Positions 1 through 10,687 of a DNA stretch of 64,000 bases are shown piece by piece; the stretch's first letter is position 1, and each line of letters opens with the position of its first letter. The notes beneath the pieces were generated by a model. The model was not told the origin of the DNA. It made no database searches and saw only the letters and a list, made by a program, of their open reading frames with translations. Made by a program: the position numbers and the translations under genes. This DNA is from Lomentospora prolificans. Its lineage: Eukaryota > Ascomycota > Sordariomycetes > Microascales > Microascaceae. Location: the NCBI GenBank assembly GCA_029532625.1, contig JARFXM010000011.1, positions 4,105,501 to 4,169,500 of the forward strand, given 5' to 3'.

Positions 1-2466
1 TTTGACCCGACAGAAAAGCAAACAGAGCGGCGCTGTGATTGGAAGCTGTGCGCCTTAATCTGGGTGTTTCCGGGAGCCCGGCACTGAGAAACGAGGAGGA
101 GAGGGGATGCGGGTGGGGAATCAGAGACAAAGCGGCATCACAGAGCGCCAGCTGTGCTGGAAATGGGAATAAAAAAAACGTACGTGAATGACCCGGTTTG
201 ACCGGGCTGATTCTCTTCTTCCTTTCGGGCATGGTGTGGTACGGATGTGGTGTGTTGGCCAGCCTTTGCTCGAGGAGGATTCAATACCCTGGTCAGAGGT
301 TTCCGTCTGATCTGATACACTTTGATGTGATTCCAGGACCACCACGCATGTCCCATTAAAATTGCCAGTTTTGCCATCGGGAGGGGTTAAGCACTCTACT
401 GTTATAAACTAATCCATCTCGACGGACTTCGAGATTGGTTCCATACCATCATAGCTGCATTCTTTGTCAATATACTCTTGATGTCGGATCCCTTGGCCGC
501 GGAGATTTCATTCCTCATCATAGCCACTACGTGCTTTCTCGGGGATACCGCGCTGCGGACCCGGGAAGCATAAAAACATTAGACCAGTTTCCTAATGCTC
601 AGCTCTAGTGGGTCACGATGCATACAAGATGTCACCAGTCTGGACCTAGTGGACCGGAAGAGGGGAGATCGGCCAAGACACCAAGACTACCTTTTCCTAA
701 GGGAAACAAAAGGATACAAAGGAAGCTAACGGGAAGAAACAAGCATCGCCGCCAAGGGAGGTGGAGGGAACTCATGCCTTTCCCTTTCTCCCCTCGGAAG
801 ACCGGGTGACAAGCCAAGACCTGGAGAAAGCAAAGAATCAGCGGCTCGATATTAGTGGATTTTCCTGATAGGCAGAAGATAATAGATGGATAGAGACCCG
901 ACCGTCGTTTGGCTTCCTGGAAATATGTGCTTTTTGTACCAGGATCTCGCCTGCAGCTGAAGAACGGGACGGTCGCATGTTCTTTCCGTTTAGACGCGAA
1001 GAGAAGTGTCCTTTCGAAAGATAAAAGAAGCTCTTCCGAAAAACCAACGATGCGACTGACATGCTGCACCGTCACATGGCCAGGCAAACTTCTCCTGCAG
1101 CCGTAAAAGGCGCGAATGCAAGGCAACCTGGGTGCCTGGCAGGAATTTCCCCTTCTGTCTTAGGGGTCATTACGCCGAGGTCTGTCTCGAAACTACCGGC
1201 GCCTTCAAAGAACAAAGAAAAGAGGAAAGAAATAACCCAAAAAAAAAAAAAAAAAAGTAAGCACTTTGAACGATCCTCCCTCCTCGGGAGCCGCATGGTG
1301 GCTCCTCTAGCGATAGTCTAATATCAGTCGGCCGAATGGTTCCAATGTGCTGCTCTCTTCGCTATTCAAAAGACGCGCAGAGCCTGGCATGTTCCAGATG
1401 GGCATTTGCACCCTCAATGGCCGAGGAACTAGCGGCCCGTTTTATCGGAGCATTAATAAATCAAAAGGCACGGGAAGAGAAGAGACCACGGTCGAGAACA
1501 AGCCCACACAGACGCCAAGAGTCACGATGGGGAGGGACAAGGCTTGGCAGATATGGGCTGAAAATGAGCCAGCCCTTGGGTTATGACGTCCTGGGTTCTG
1601 CATTCGGTGTCCTCTGCGATGACGGTCGGTCATGGGGCCTGAGCGAATTTTTTAACCTTTTCCCTTTCTGCGCGTGGATGTCATGTAATAATATTAATAG
1701 TGCACGCAACACCCAAACACCTTCGACTAGCCAGCCAGGATGCGCTAGCCGCAGGAACCAATATTTCAGCTCCAAGTGCGACTATCGAACCGCAGCCCGC
1801 TCGTAAGAGATGGCCGTGAAAGGACGAGGTTATGCTAGACCCGTCTGGACAGAGACACAAGTGAGACTCTGTCTTTGTTCAAACACGGCCTTTGTAACCA
1901 ACCCCACCTGATGCCTTCCCATCCAGTAAACCTGCCAGGATATATAGGTATATGATGAGCTCGGTTATCGTCCGCGTCTGTCCGCCTAGTTGTCCATCCC
2001 TTCATGAGGTACAGCGACAGAATTCGGCAGCTCCCTCTTTGCGACGCTACCATACAGTACGAATTACACCCCAGCTCTTGCTTCTTATCGTGTGAAATAA
2101 AAAAAATTCTTCTGATGCGGAAGGGTGGATATATGCTATAGAGCCAAGGGAGGCACAAAAGTGGAGGATCGGGATATGGGCATTGTGGAGCTTTGCGAAG
2201 CTTTAGCTCCGGATCCGACTTGGCCCAAAGTCATGGTGTCGTCTGTCTCAATTTCTGCTGCATCTGTAATAGAGAGTAGCTCTAACAGGAGCCACAACCC
2301 TGGCCGCAAGCTTTGAAATCAAGTCGTTGATCGTCCTCTGTGGAGGAGAGATCCCGCTATTGCATTGTTATCGTACGTTGACTGAGACCGATATATATTC
2401 CTTGTATGCCCTCCTTCACGGTATTCCTACTTGTTCAAGTATGAGTCTCTTGTTCAATCTGACTCA
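1..2466. other. gene-poor left edge
   Basis: I see no coding region that I can support here. Open frames on both strands are short, arginine-, serine- and cysteine-rich, mostly begin at non-ATG codons, and show no domain. The stretch holds an 18-nt A run at 1239-1256. It may carry UTRs or promoter of a gene lying to the left of the window. Confidence 0.6.
1239..1256. repeat. poly(A) tract, 18 nt
   Basis: Uninterrupted run of 18 A on the plus strand, preceded by CCC. It could be a simple mononucleotide repeat or the tail of an old retrotransposed insertion; no target-site duplication was recognised. Confidence 0.8.
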
Positions 2467-2845
2467 ACTCGTAAACAGCTCTTCAAATCACTCCGTGTTG
2501 CCTAGAGACCTGGATAGCTCCTGCCAGCCTCGAACCCACCAGAAAGGCCCCCGGTGCTCCTTCCCAACGGCAGCGTCAACAATTGAGCCCCGAGGAACTT
2601 TCATAGTCCACAATTCGAACTATCCGACCAACCGAGCAGCTCAAGCACCAACACTGCGACTGGGTGGCCAAGCGGTTATTCGGAGCGCTCAGAAAGTTAG
2701 AAAACGCCAATTTTCGGAGGAAGCTGCGAGGAGTCCGGGAGTCCGAGTTCGAGACCCCGGAGGAGCAGGAACCCTCATTTCTTTTTCCCTCTTCTTTTCT
2801 GTCGCCCTTGTCACCTTGTTTAAAGAACCAGCGTCCTTCACACGA
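2467..2845 (+). pseudogene. protein-like exon remnant, unrecognised
   Basis: One plus-strand frame reads like real protein rather than noise: a charged stretch with LSPEEL near 2590, then DWVAKRLFGALRKLENANF and an acidic TPEEQEP segment ending near 2780. A single in-frame TAG at about 2604-2606 splits it. The TAG could instead be the AG of an intron acceptor (CATAG at that point). A good donor, GAG followed by GTGAGT, lies at 2845/2846. No start codon and no continuing exon could be placed on either side, and I do not recognise the family. The composition (alternating charged and hydrophobic residues, G/C at third codon positions) is what suggests coding origin. It is probably a decayed gene or transposon piece, or an exon of an unmodelled gene. 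Confidence 0.3.
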
Positions 2846-3486
2846 GGTGAGTAGTATCGTCATCTAGGCTCTAGTGTAAGCATCACACAGTGTTGATCAC
2901 AAGCATCTCGATTATGCGTCTCCAAGTACCTATAGAACCCGTCTGTATTGACAAACGCATATATATATATATATATGTGTGTGTGTATGTATACGGCAGA
3001 ATCGCCCATCCAGTTCTACTATCAGCCCGACCACCCGAAGACCATGAAAGGCAACTGAATTAGGGTAAGGAACCGAGGAAAAGGAAGTCGAGGGAATGGT
3101 AAGAATAGAAAAAAAGATCCCAGAACTCCTGGCTTTTGTGGATTTCCCGTTTCACCGAATAGAAAATAGAAAGAAGAGAAATGGGGGAAACAATTTGTTA
3201 TTTCTTCCCAAGTTCCACCAACCACTCGCCTCGCTGCTTTCACTTTCGTCTCCCTCGACATTGGGAATCATTTCGTCTTTTTGATATACACAGGAAATAA
3301 AGGTAGGACTGACTCGGAGTGCCCCTGCAGGGTATGACACTCATACATATACTCCAAGGATGCCCCAAAATGCAACCGCTGCTTCCCAAAGACACTCCTT
3401 AGTCCCATTTCCCGAAATTGTTTGATATTAGACCCGGGTACGTCTTGCAACGGAAAGCATTGTACTCAAGCCGGATATATATTAAG
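2846..3486. other. intergenic, with dinucleotide microsatellite
   Basis: No gene seen. It contains the AT/GT microsatellite at 2959-2986, and its right part lies downstream of the PEX13 stop, so it will include the PEX13 3' UTR. Confidence 0.6.
2959..2986. repeat. (AT)9(GT)5 microsatellite
   Basis: Nine AT units run directly into five GT units, followed by ATGTATAC. A compound dinucleotide repeat, likely length-polymorphic between strains. Confidence 0.9.
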
Positions 3487-4978
3487 TTAGTAGAACTGGC
3501 TCTTTTGGAAATCCTCGGCGGTCAAAAGAGGCCCTTGCTTCGAAGTGATGAGTGGCCGTGGGACGCCAGTGGGGGTAGGCGGCGACTGGATAGAAGATAC
3601 CGTCTCTCCCGAGCTTGTCAAAGAGTTGGTTCGGCTGCTATCGCTAGCAGGAGTGGCCTTGATCGCCGCGACAGGCTTAGCAGCCTTGACCTCGCCAGGC
3701 CTCCTAACGACCTCGAGATATGTAGAGGGAAGGTATCCCATGCGGGCATCTCGGGTTCGGCACTTCCACCACTCACTGGGAGCACCAAAAGGGTCGGTTT
3801 TGGCGAGAACGGCAACGAGATCGCCTTTCTTCACTTCGAGATCAACGCCGTTGGCCGCTCCAGCCTGGGTTTGGGGGGCGTAGTCATAGAGCACGCGGCA
3901 GTACTCGAGTTGCGAAGGATCTATCCTCATTTGCTGCTCATTGGCAGCAAGGCGCTTCTGCTCCTCCTCTTGGGAGGCGGCGAGTGTTCGGATGAGCTTG
4001 CTCATTAGGTAGGGAAGGCCAAAGGCGGCAGCGATGAAGAAGAGGAGGGGTTTGCGGCTCGCTTTGGGAGGGCCAGCGGACGCGCCGTTGGGACCGGCTC
4101 GTCCCTCAAACTTGGCAAAGGCAGCCGGTGTGAGGGCAGTGGCATCGGCGGGCGGTGGGCGACCGGTCAGCTTAGCGATTAACGTCCTGATCCATCGCAT
4201 GATGGCAAAGATGCCCAGAATCGAGCCTAGAGTTTCACGAAGGTTTCCGAACTGCTCGGCAACCGAGATCATCGCTATAAACGGCACATAGATTAGTGTG
4301 TGTCCTTGGGTAGGAGTGTCTGGCAGTGGTTGCATGTGATCGGAATACGTACCATAGAAACTAGAATGCGTTGCCATATACGTGCTCTCCAACATCTGAG
4401 CAAAGCCGCCAAAAGCACCAACAATGCCCTCAAGCATTTGGAAAGTGGCAGCAGTGCTTTGGTTGAAGCTGTTTGTTAGGCTGTTGGGGTCGTTGGGGTT
4501 GCCAGGCATGCCGCCATACATGCCACCGCCATACATGCCGCGGCCGTAGCCACCATAACCACCGTATCCGCCTCCGTACATGCCGCCGCCATAACCGCCA
4601 TAAGCTCCCATTCCAGAGTAAGGACTCGAGTACGGCGACTGGTAGGCTGAGCCATAGGTGCCGTAGGGGCTGGCTCCCATGCCCATGCCCATGCGGCTAT
4701 ATGCCGCCGCGTTTTGGTTGACGGCGGATGCTAGAGATGAAGGTCGTTCGGGAAGTTGGGGCGCGCCGGAAGCGGCTGCTGCTGTGGTTTGGGAGGTAGA
4801 CATCGAGGGATCGGCTGATGGTACTGAGGCTGTAAATGACCATGTTAGTTTCCACTAGGGAGATATCTGTATCGAGCGAGGATACTGGCATCGCGTGCTG
4901 ACGCATGTGAAGCGCGCGAAACTCACCTAGAGGCGTGGTGGTGCCGGACATCTCCCAGGGCTTGGGCGGCGATGCCAT
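3487..4978 (-). CDS. pex13: peroxisomal membrane protein PEX13 (docking factor)
   Basis: Peroxin of the importomer docking complex. In this family it sits in the peroxisomal membrane, and its SH3 domain binds PEX14 and the PTS1 receptor PEX5. Model: exons 4978-4927, 4829-4353 and 4274-3487, 438 aa. The short first exon gives MASPPKPWEMSG, and the donor CTAG/GTGAGT and acceptor TTTACAG join it in frame. A second intron (4352-4275, GTACGT...TTTATAG) is stop-free and 78 nt long; removing it restores the family-like join SSFYAMISVAEQF. Visible features: a Gly/Tyr/Met-rich N-terminal region (about residues 55-115), a hydrophobic segment at about 252-270, and an SH3 domain at about 302-366 with ALYDY-like VLYDY and EWWKC motifs. 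Length and order fit fungal PEX13. It is on the same strand as the repair gene upstream, 1.4 kb away. Confidence 0.95.
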
Positions 4979-6375
4979 GATGTCTGAAATAAAATCACCG
5001 TCTCTCTTTTCTTCCCCTAGAGACAGGGTTTATCGCCCAGAGGGATCGATTCGATTGGGCCGTGGGATGCTCGTGTCGAGCAACAGGCCCCTTTCGGGCA
5101 GCTGCTGACGCAAAAGAACGTGGTTCGCTATTCTACCGTGACCGAGGGGTTAATTCGCTGGAAAAACAGTCGTCGCACGGAATCAAGGGAGAAAAAAAAC
5201 AATAGGTGGCGGTAGTCGTGCAATCGTGAAATAGGTTCGTTCGAAGGAAGGAGGAAATGGCAAAGATGTGATGGTAGGTGGATAAAGTTACGGAGGTAAT
5301 TGGATGGAAGCGAGGTCCAGAAGCAGATGACTGGGGTGAGGGTGTATCCCGGCGAAACGCAAGTGGCTTTTCTGCCTCGGTACTATTTTTCGGCCCTCGT
5401 CGAACGGCTGCTTGGTGGTTTTGGCGCTGACGCTTCGGCAGGCTTGGTCAGCAAGCCAGCACAGCACGACTCGGCATGAGCGACAAACAATGGAATACGC
5501 CTGGTTGATCACAACAAGACCTGATAATAGATTGGGAAATTTTTGGATCAATAAAAGGATAGTGAGCGAGTAGACGTTCCTTAGACTGTGGGAATATTTA
5601 GAACTGATTAGGAATTTTATCATAAGAACAAGAGCCAAAAGTGCTCGGCTACCTGGGTTTTTCCCTCGACTCCACCAGTCCACCCGAAATCTGCAAATCT
5701 GGGGAACAACGCCGACGGGTGTGCTGGAGGAAGGACATGAGTGAATGTGGAGGTACTGGTTGAACCGCGGTGACGATTTTTCGGCTTTTTTTTCAGGGAA
5801 AGGGAAGCCCATGGCGAACACACTGGTACGTACCCCCCTCGCTTCCGCCACCCATTCTTTCCACCCTCTCCTCACACTTCGCCGCCTCCAACGATTTTTC
5901 ACATGCTCCGGCTTTGGTTTAGCGCAAACCCCGTGCCACCTTCCCCGCAACAATGTGGGTTCCGCTGCCGCTGGCGAGTTGCCTACGACGCACAATTGAC
6001 ACTATCGCCGGACCAGGCCCGACCTTTTCTCTCTCTCTTTTTTTCTTTTTGAGGGGTAGTTTCGTAGAAGAAACCCCCGGTTGCAGACCGTCCGGTGCAT
6101 TGGAATCGGGTGAGGGGCACGGAAGGGGGAGTTTCCGCAGGAGCCCTGGAACCGGCGGTAGCGTGGAATTTTCGGTATAAGAACCCGACCAACAAGCGTC
6201 CATGCATGTGAGGCCGACTAGGTGCTTGAAGAGCATGAAAGCTGCTTCAATTTGATGTTCACTTCATGCTCCATACATGTATATCAATATTGGGGTGCCC
6301 TGATTATCGGATATCCACGGCGCCTGATGGGGATAATCCTGGATATTGTTGTAATTAGAGCTAGCTCGATATCCA
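4979..6375. other. intergenic between PEX13 and RAD2
   Basis: The PEX13 promoter and 5' UTR and the RAD2 3' UTR should lie here. A 235-codon minus-strand frame spans 5288-5995, but it is basic, has no recognisable domain, and resembles no peptide I know, so I do not call it. A short plus-strand frame from the ATG at 5812 stops after about 62 codons and also looks like noise. Confidence 0.55.
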
Positions 6376-9300
6376 CTAAGTCCTAGCCTTTTTGCCACGG
6401 CCTCTATTTGACGGGCTGGGATCTTCACTATCATCACCATCTTCGACATCGTCCAACTCCCCAGCGAAGCCATTATCTGAACCATCCACCACCGGACTAG
6501 GCCGCTGCCTCTTCTGCGACCGGTTTCCGTGCCTCTTGTTGGTCGTCGTTCTACTACCAGAGGTACCGCCTAGGACTTGGCTCGACCCTACAGTTTGCTC
6601 TAGAGTCTTTTGCCTCAGCTTACTAACGGCCTCTGTCATCCTCTTGCTCGTCATTTGCCTTTGCCTAGGCGCAAACGCTCCAGCGCCCACACGGCCCTCG
6701 AAGAACCGAGTGATATTCGCTTGTGTACCTTCAATCTCTCGCCTATTTATATCTTTCACGACTGGCAGAAGCACCTCATCTGTTCGATCCTTGCTCCACC
6801 CGATCGTTGACATGAGGAATTTCCTCAGCCCCTCTACGTCCGGCACACCCCACTGAAATGCCTCGGTGCTGTGATCAACTTCCGGCTTAAGGTAGGCCTC
6901 ACCCACGGCCGGGCTCGGAAATCCTGGGGGAAGGAAGAGTTTTGTTGCTTGAGATTTGCGAAATTTCCTTCGGAACGGTTTGTCAGCATCAGCTTCCTTG
7001 GGTCTATTGTTATGCTGAACGTCATCCCACCAAGCCCGAAAGTTATTGAGCCCGTCCGGCCCTGGGAATTCTGAGATAATTTCGACCGCTGTAACAGGGC
7101 CGATGCCGGGAAGTCCTTCAGTGTAGTCCGATCCTAGGAGTTGCGCCAAGGCAATGAGCTGCTCCCGGGAAAGAGACATCTCCTTCTCGAGATCTGCGGA
7201 TAGGTAGCACTCGACAAATTTGTTGCTACTGAACATATTTTTGTAGACTCTAGTACCACCAAAAAGAAAGATATCCGAGTCGTCGGTGACAATACCGTCC
7301 ACCAAGCCTAGGCTCACAAGCTCTGCGCACTGTGCTTCAGCTTCCATGGGTGCCGTAATATAAGGAATACCGAATAGACCGAGAAGTGCCTGGCACTCTT
7401 CTACCATGGTGTTGCTGACCTCGTCAGCGTCTCGCCGGTCCTTCTCTTGCTGGGTACGAAGTTGGCGCAGTTCCTTTTCGTAGTCTCTCAAGTTTTCTTG
7501 CGTGGATTTGTTATTCAGCTCGCTCGCGAATCGGGCGTGCTCCTGAGCTTCCTCCTCCATTTGTGCCATAAGCTCTGCCTCTTCTGGGTCGCTAAACTCT
7601 TCTTCTTCTTCTTCTTCTTCCTCGGTATCATCATTATCGTTGAATAAGAAATCATCATGCTCCGTACTCGGTTCCTCGGCCCGGGAATCATGAAGATCTG
7701 CTATTCTCGCTCGAGTTGGTAAAATGGATTCCTGGGTGGATGTCTCATCAACGCCAGGGGTGGCTTCGGATGAGGCCATCGTGATCTCAACTTCAAGCTT
7801 TGGAACCTCCGCCGGGGCCGCAGCACCGTTTGAGATTTCTACATCTTCAAACTCAGGCTCTGGCGACGCGGACAGCTCAGGGATCGCCGTAGCCATAGCT
7901 TCGCTTGTAATTGCACCTGACATTGTGAGCGCGGGGTCAATTGGAATGTCTTCCTCTCGCAATATTGGATCATCTATGATCTGTATATCATCGGATTCGC
8001 CGTCCGATGATGAGATCTCAATCATGTCCTCTCGCTGCCGTCGCTCCCATTCTCGCTGCTCTTCAACAGCCATGTCTCTATCTGCTGCATTCATCTCACC
8101 TTCCAGAACTTGTTGCTGCCTTAGCGAATCTCGGATATCCTCATGATCAATAAGCCATGGAGGAAGCAGCTTTGGGGCATTCTCGCCATTTGGGTTTCGC
8201 TCGAATCCGCCGGCCAGGTCGTCAATATCATATTCATCAACAGGTTTGAGATTCTGCTGGGCAGCTTGGGCTTGCTCAGGTGTAACCCGTTTCGCAAACA
8301 ACGTAGGAGCCCAGTCTAACTTAGGGAAAGGAAGTGGGCCACCGAAAGGATTTGGTATATTGGGCACGGAGGCTGCGGCTGGTGTCTTCTTTGACGTTTT
8401 GCTTTTAGCCAAAGTCTTCTGTAGATCGACACTACTGTCGCTGTCATTATCACTGTCTTGGTTTGTGTCGATGACTCGTTGCCTGGCGACAGCAGCATTT
8501 GCACGGTTGTTAACAATATGTGCCACCATTCGGCCGCTTTTGGTTGCGATGGGCTTGGGAGCCGCCTCAGCTGCCCTTTGTTTCCAGACAGGCCGAGGCT
8601 TCTCTGCTTCCCCCGGTATACCATCTTCTAAAGAGGGTGTCGGCTCATTATCGAGGCCGTGTTGGCTTTGTAATGAAAGCGTAATGGCCATGTTGATGTC
8701 ATCCTCTTCAGGGGGCAGCCGTGGTTCTTTGTCCGCCCGGGTATGTGGTTCGTCCAGATCCTGACCTACAAATAGCGAATCTAGATCTTCATCCAAGCCC
8801 TCAGTTTGATCACCATCTCTCGTGCCGTCATAGAACTTTTGACGAACAGTGGCGTAGGTATCCGCGGCTCTCAAACCCGCAACCCCCGTCATTTCCTGGC
8901 GTTGACTCAGGGGCGGTAGCCTGTTCAGCCCTGGGATAGGTATATCCTCAAAATCATCCTCATCCTCTTCCTCTTCACTTTTTTGCTGATATTCGAACTG
9001 AAGCGCGTCCACGTCAATTGGTTTATGACTCTCACCCAAGTCCCTGTCCTTGCTCACAACACCCAGAGCCCAGCCTCCTTCTGCACCTTCGTTCTTCACA
9101 AGAATATATTCACGGTCCTTTTCGCCAGCAATACGGCTTTTTCCATTGACCGTGAGGTCAAGGCCAGTCATGCCTGCTTCTTTCATGAGGCGTTGCGTGA
9201 GGTTATTCCGCTCTCTCACACGGTCAACTTGGAACTTTGAAAATGCCATGCGATCGGGGAACATGTCCTCGAGCTGCTCCTTGCTTAGGCCCATCCTCAG

Positions 9301-10044
9301 CCGGCTTCGCAACCTTGCGGCATTTAAAATGTTATACCTATCCGCAGAAGGGAGACTTTTGAAAAAATCTCCGTCAAAGTCGATCTTGCTGAAATCGTAG
9401 AGGTTTATATCTTCGCCGGAGTTGAACTGGCGCGCATACTCTTCGAGCTCTTGAATGCTCATGATTCGAGGGTCCTCGGGCCGCGCCATTGACGCAATAC
9501 TCCCATCCAGATCAGGAAGATGATAAGGGTCCTGTTTGTGAAATTTGCGGTTCCTCATCCTCTCCTGCTTCGACATGCCCAGCTCCTCGACGTAGACAAC
9601 ATCGTTCATATCAGGGAGCGGCTCCTCCTCCTCTTCTACAACTCGCATGCCTCTCGCAGCCTCTCTCTTCCTTCGGCTAGTCTCCTCTTCAGCGATACGA
9701 TGCATCTGCACTGCCAAGAGTTTTCCCGCCGTCCTCGCTGCATCCTCGCGCCTCCCTTCTCTCCGCTTCTTCCTTCCCAGGATCGTCTGCCTCTTCAGGG
9801 CCGGCGCGCCGCCGTCAAATACGAAGACAGGAAGGATGCCAAACCATAGAAGCTTGCATATTCGTCGGAAAAAGCCGACAACATGGGAGTTGCGCAGTGC
9901 ATGTCCCTCCTTGTCACGCACGGCTTTAAGAAACTGGTAGATCCAAATGGAAGCGTCGACGGCCAAGCGCTTGCGATTTAGGGTCGCAAGGTTCGTGGGA
10001 CGAGCACAGGGTTGAATAACTTGCCAGAGGCCATTTACACCCAT
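6376..10044 (-). CDS. RAD2: DNA repair endonuclease Rad2/XPG
   Basis: Structure-specific 3' flap endonuclease of nucleotide excision repair (yeast Rad2, fission yeast Rad13, human XPG), which cuts 3' of the lesion together with TFIIH. Single exon, 1222 aa; the start is the canonical MGVNGLWQ. The N nuclease region covers about residues 1-95 with the LAVDASIW motif. The I region starts near 880 and shows EAEAQ at 901-905, TDDSD at 920-924 and LLGSDYTEGLPGIGP at 969-983, so the catalytic acidic residues and the helix-hairpin-helix are present. The 780-residue spacer between N and I is long and acidic, as usual for this branch and unlike FEN1 or EXO1, and includes a Glu run encoded by a TTC repeat near 7600. 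QANITRFF near the C-terminus matches a PCNA-interacting box. The tail is basic and NLS-like (KRHGNRSQKRQR). No defect seen. Confidence 0.97.
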   Translation of the reverse strand: MGVNGLWQVIQPCARPTNLATLNRKRLAVDASIWIYQFLKAVRDKEGHALRNSHVVGFFRRICKLLWFGILPVFVFDGGAPALKRQTILGRKKRREGRREDAARTAGKLLAVQMHRIAEEETSRRKREAARGMRVVEEEEEPLPDMNDVVYVEELGMSKQERMRNRKFHKQDPYHLPDLDGSIASMARPEDPRIMSIQELEEYARQFNSGEDINLYDFSKIDFDGDFFKSLPSADRYNILNAARLRSRLRMGLSKEQLEDMFPDRMAFSKFQVDRVRERNNLTQRLMKEAGMTGLDLTVNGKSRIAGEKDREYILVKNEGAEGGWALGVVSKDRDLGESHKPIDVDALQFEYQQKSEEEEDEDDFEDIPIPGLNRLPPLSQRQEMTGVAGLRAADTYATVRQKFYDGTRDGDQTEGLDEDLDSLFVGQDLDEPHTRADKEPRLPPEEDDINMAITLSLQSQHGLDNEPTPSLEDGIPGEAEKPRPVWKQRAAEAAPKPIATKSGRMVAHIVNNRANAAVARQRVIDTNQDSDNDSDSSVDLQKTLAKSKTSKKTPAAASVPNIPNPFGGPLPFPKLDWAPTLFAKRVTPEQAQAAQQNLKPVDEYDIDDLAGGFERNPNGENAPKLLPPWLIDHEDIRDSLRQQQVLEGEMNAADRDMAVEEQREWERRQREDMIEISSSDGESDDIQIIDDPILREEDIPIDPALTMSGAITSEAMATAIPELSASPEPEFEDVEISNGAAAPAEVPKLEVEITMASSEATPGVDETSTQESILPTRARIADLHDSRAEEPSTEHDDFLFNDNDDTEEEEEEEEEFSDPEEAELMAQMEEEAQEHARFASELNNKSTQENLRDYEKELRQLRTQQEKDRRDADEVSNTMVEECQALLGLFGIPYITAPMEAEAQCAELVSLGLVDGIVTDDSDIFLFGGTRVYKNMFSSNKFVECYLSADLEKEMSLSREQLIALAQLLGSDYTEGLPGIGPVTAVEIISEFPGPDGLNNFRAWWDDVQHNNRPKEADADKPFRRKFRKSQATKLFLPPGFPSPAVGEAYLKPEVDHSTEAFQWGVPDVEGLRKFLMSTIGWSKDRTDEVLLPVVKDINRREIEGTQANITRFFEGRVGAGAFAPRQRQMTSKRMTEAVSKLRQKTLEQTVGSSQVLGGTSGSRTTTNKRHGNRSQKRQRPSPVVDGSDNGFAGELDDVEDGDDSEDPSPSNRGRGKKART

Positions 10045-10687
10045 CTCGCGACGGGAGCAGAGAGTTTACTACCCTCAAGCGTGATGGGTGGGATACCTTC
10101 GTGAATATTGCTGAGTGAGAGTTTGGTGAAGAGAGGAGATGAAATGGCTTCTCAGGCCGACTTCACACAGGTGGGAAAGAATGGCGCATGGTATTAAACG
10201 TAATATTTGGCCTTAATGGGAAGCGCCCCCGAATAGATTGCACAGGACACTCAAGTGGTGAATTGAGAAGCTTTTCTGTTGATACAATGAGATGGTTGGG
10301 GTGGAAGGAATTCACAGCAACTAGAGTTCTGGTCTGATACCGGGACTGCCTATTTACTATTAGTGCTGACATCATTGATTAGTGACCGGTATCACTCTCT
10401 GGCCGAAGCTAAAACACCACAACAACCTCCTGCCTTCAACGCTGAACCAGGCAGCCAGAGGGTTATTAGCACTATTGTGCACACTGTACCTTCGTACCCC
10501 AATCAGAATCAGACGTGTCCGGCGACTCTTCCCGTTTTACTAGATGGATATTCTTTTTACTCACAAATGGATCAATGATGTATATCTGGGTATTTCCTGA
10601 AAGTATCAGGTTGGTCTTCCAGTTATGACCAGTCATCATCCATATCCATTCTCATTCGCTATTCTCCAGAGATTATGAGCCTGATGT
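10045..10687. other. RAD2 upstream region
   Basis: Upstream of the minus-strand RAD2 start, so it should contain its promoter. No coding region that I can support is visible. Confidence 0.55.

Noticed and set aside
632..1126. 164-codon minus-strand frame
   Set aside because: Ser/Cys/Phe/Arg-rich composition, overlapped by frames on both strands and no recognisable motif.
2658..2760. Possible tRNA gene (box A-like TGGCCAAGCGG at 2665 and box B-like GTTCGAGAC at 2747)
   Set aside because: The acceptor, D and T stems do not pair, no anticodon arm fits, and the same bases form a protein-like frame.
5288..5995. 235-codon minus-strand frame between PEX13 and RAD2
   Set aside because: Starts at a non-ATG codon, has a basic Trp/Arg/Cys-rich composition, no domain, and overlaps equally open frames on the other strand.
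7590..7622. TTC trinucleotide repeat as a microsatellite feature
   Set aside because: It encodes the acidic Glu tract of the RAD2 spacer and is explained by that gene.
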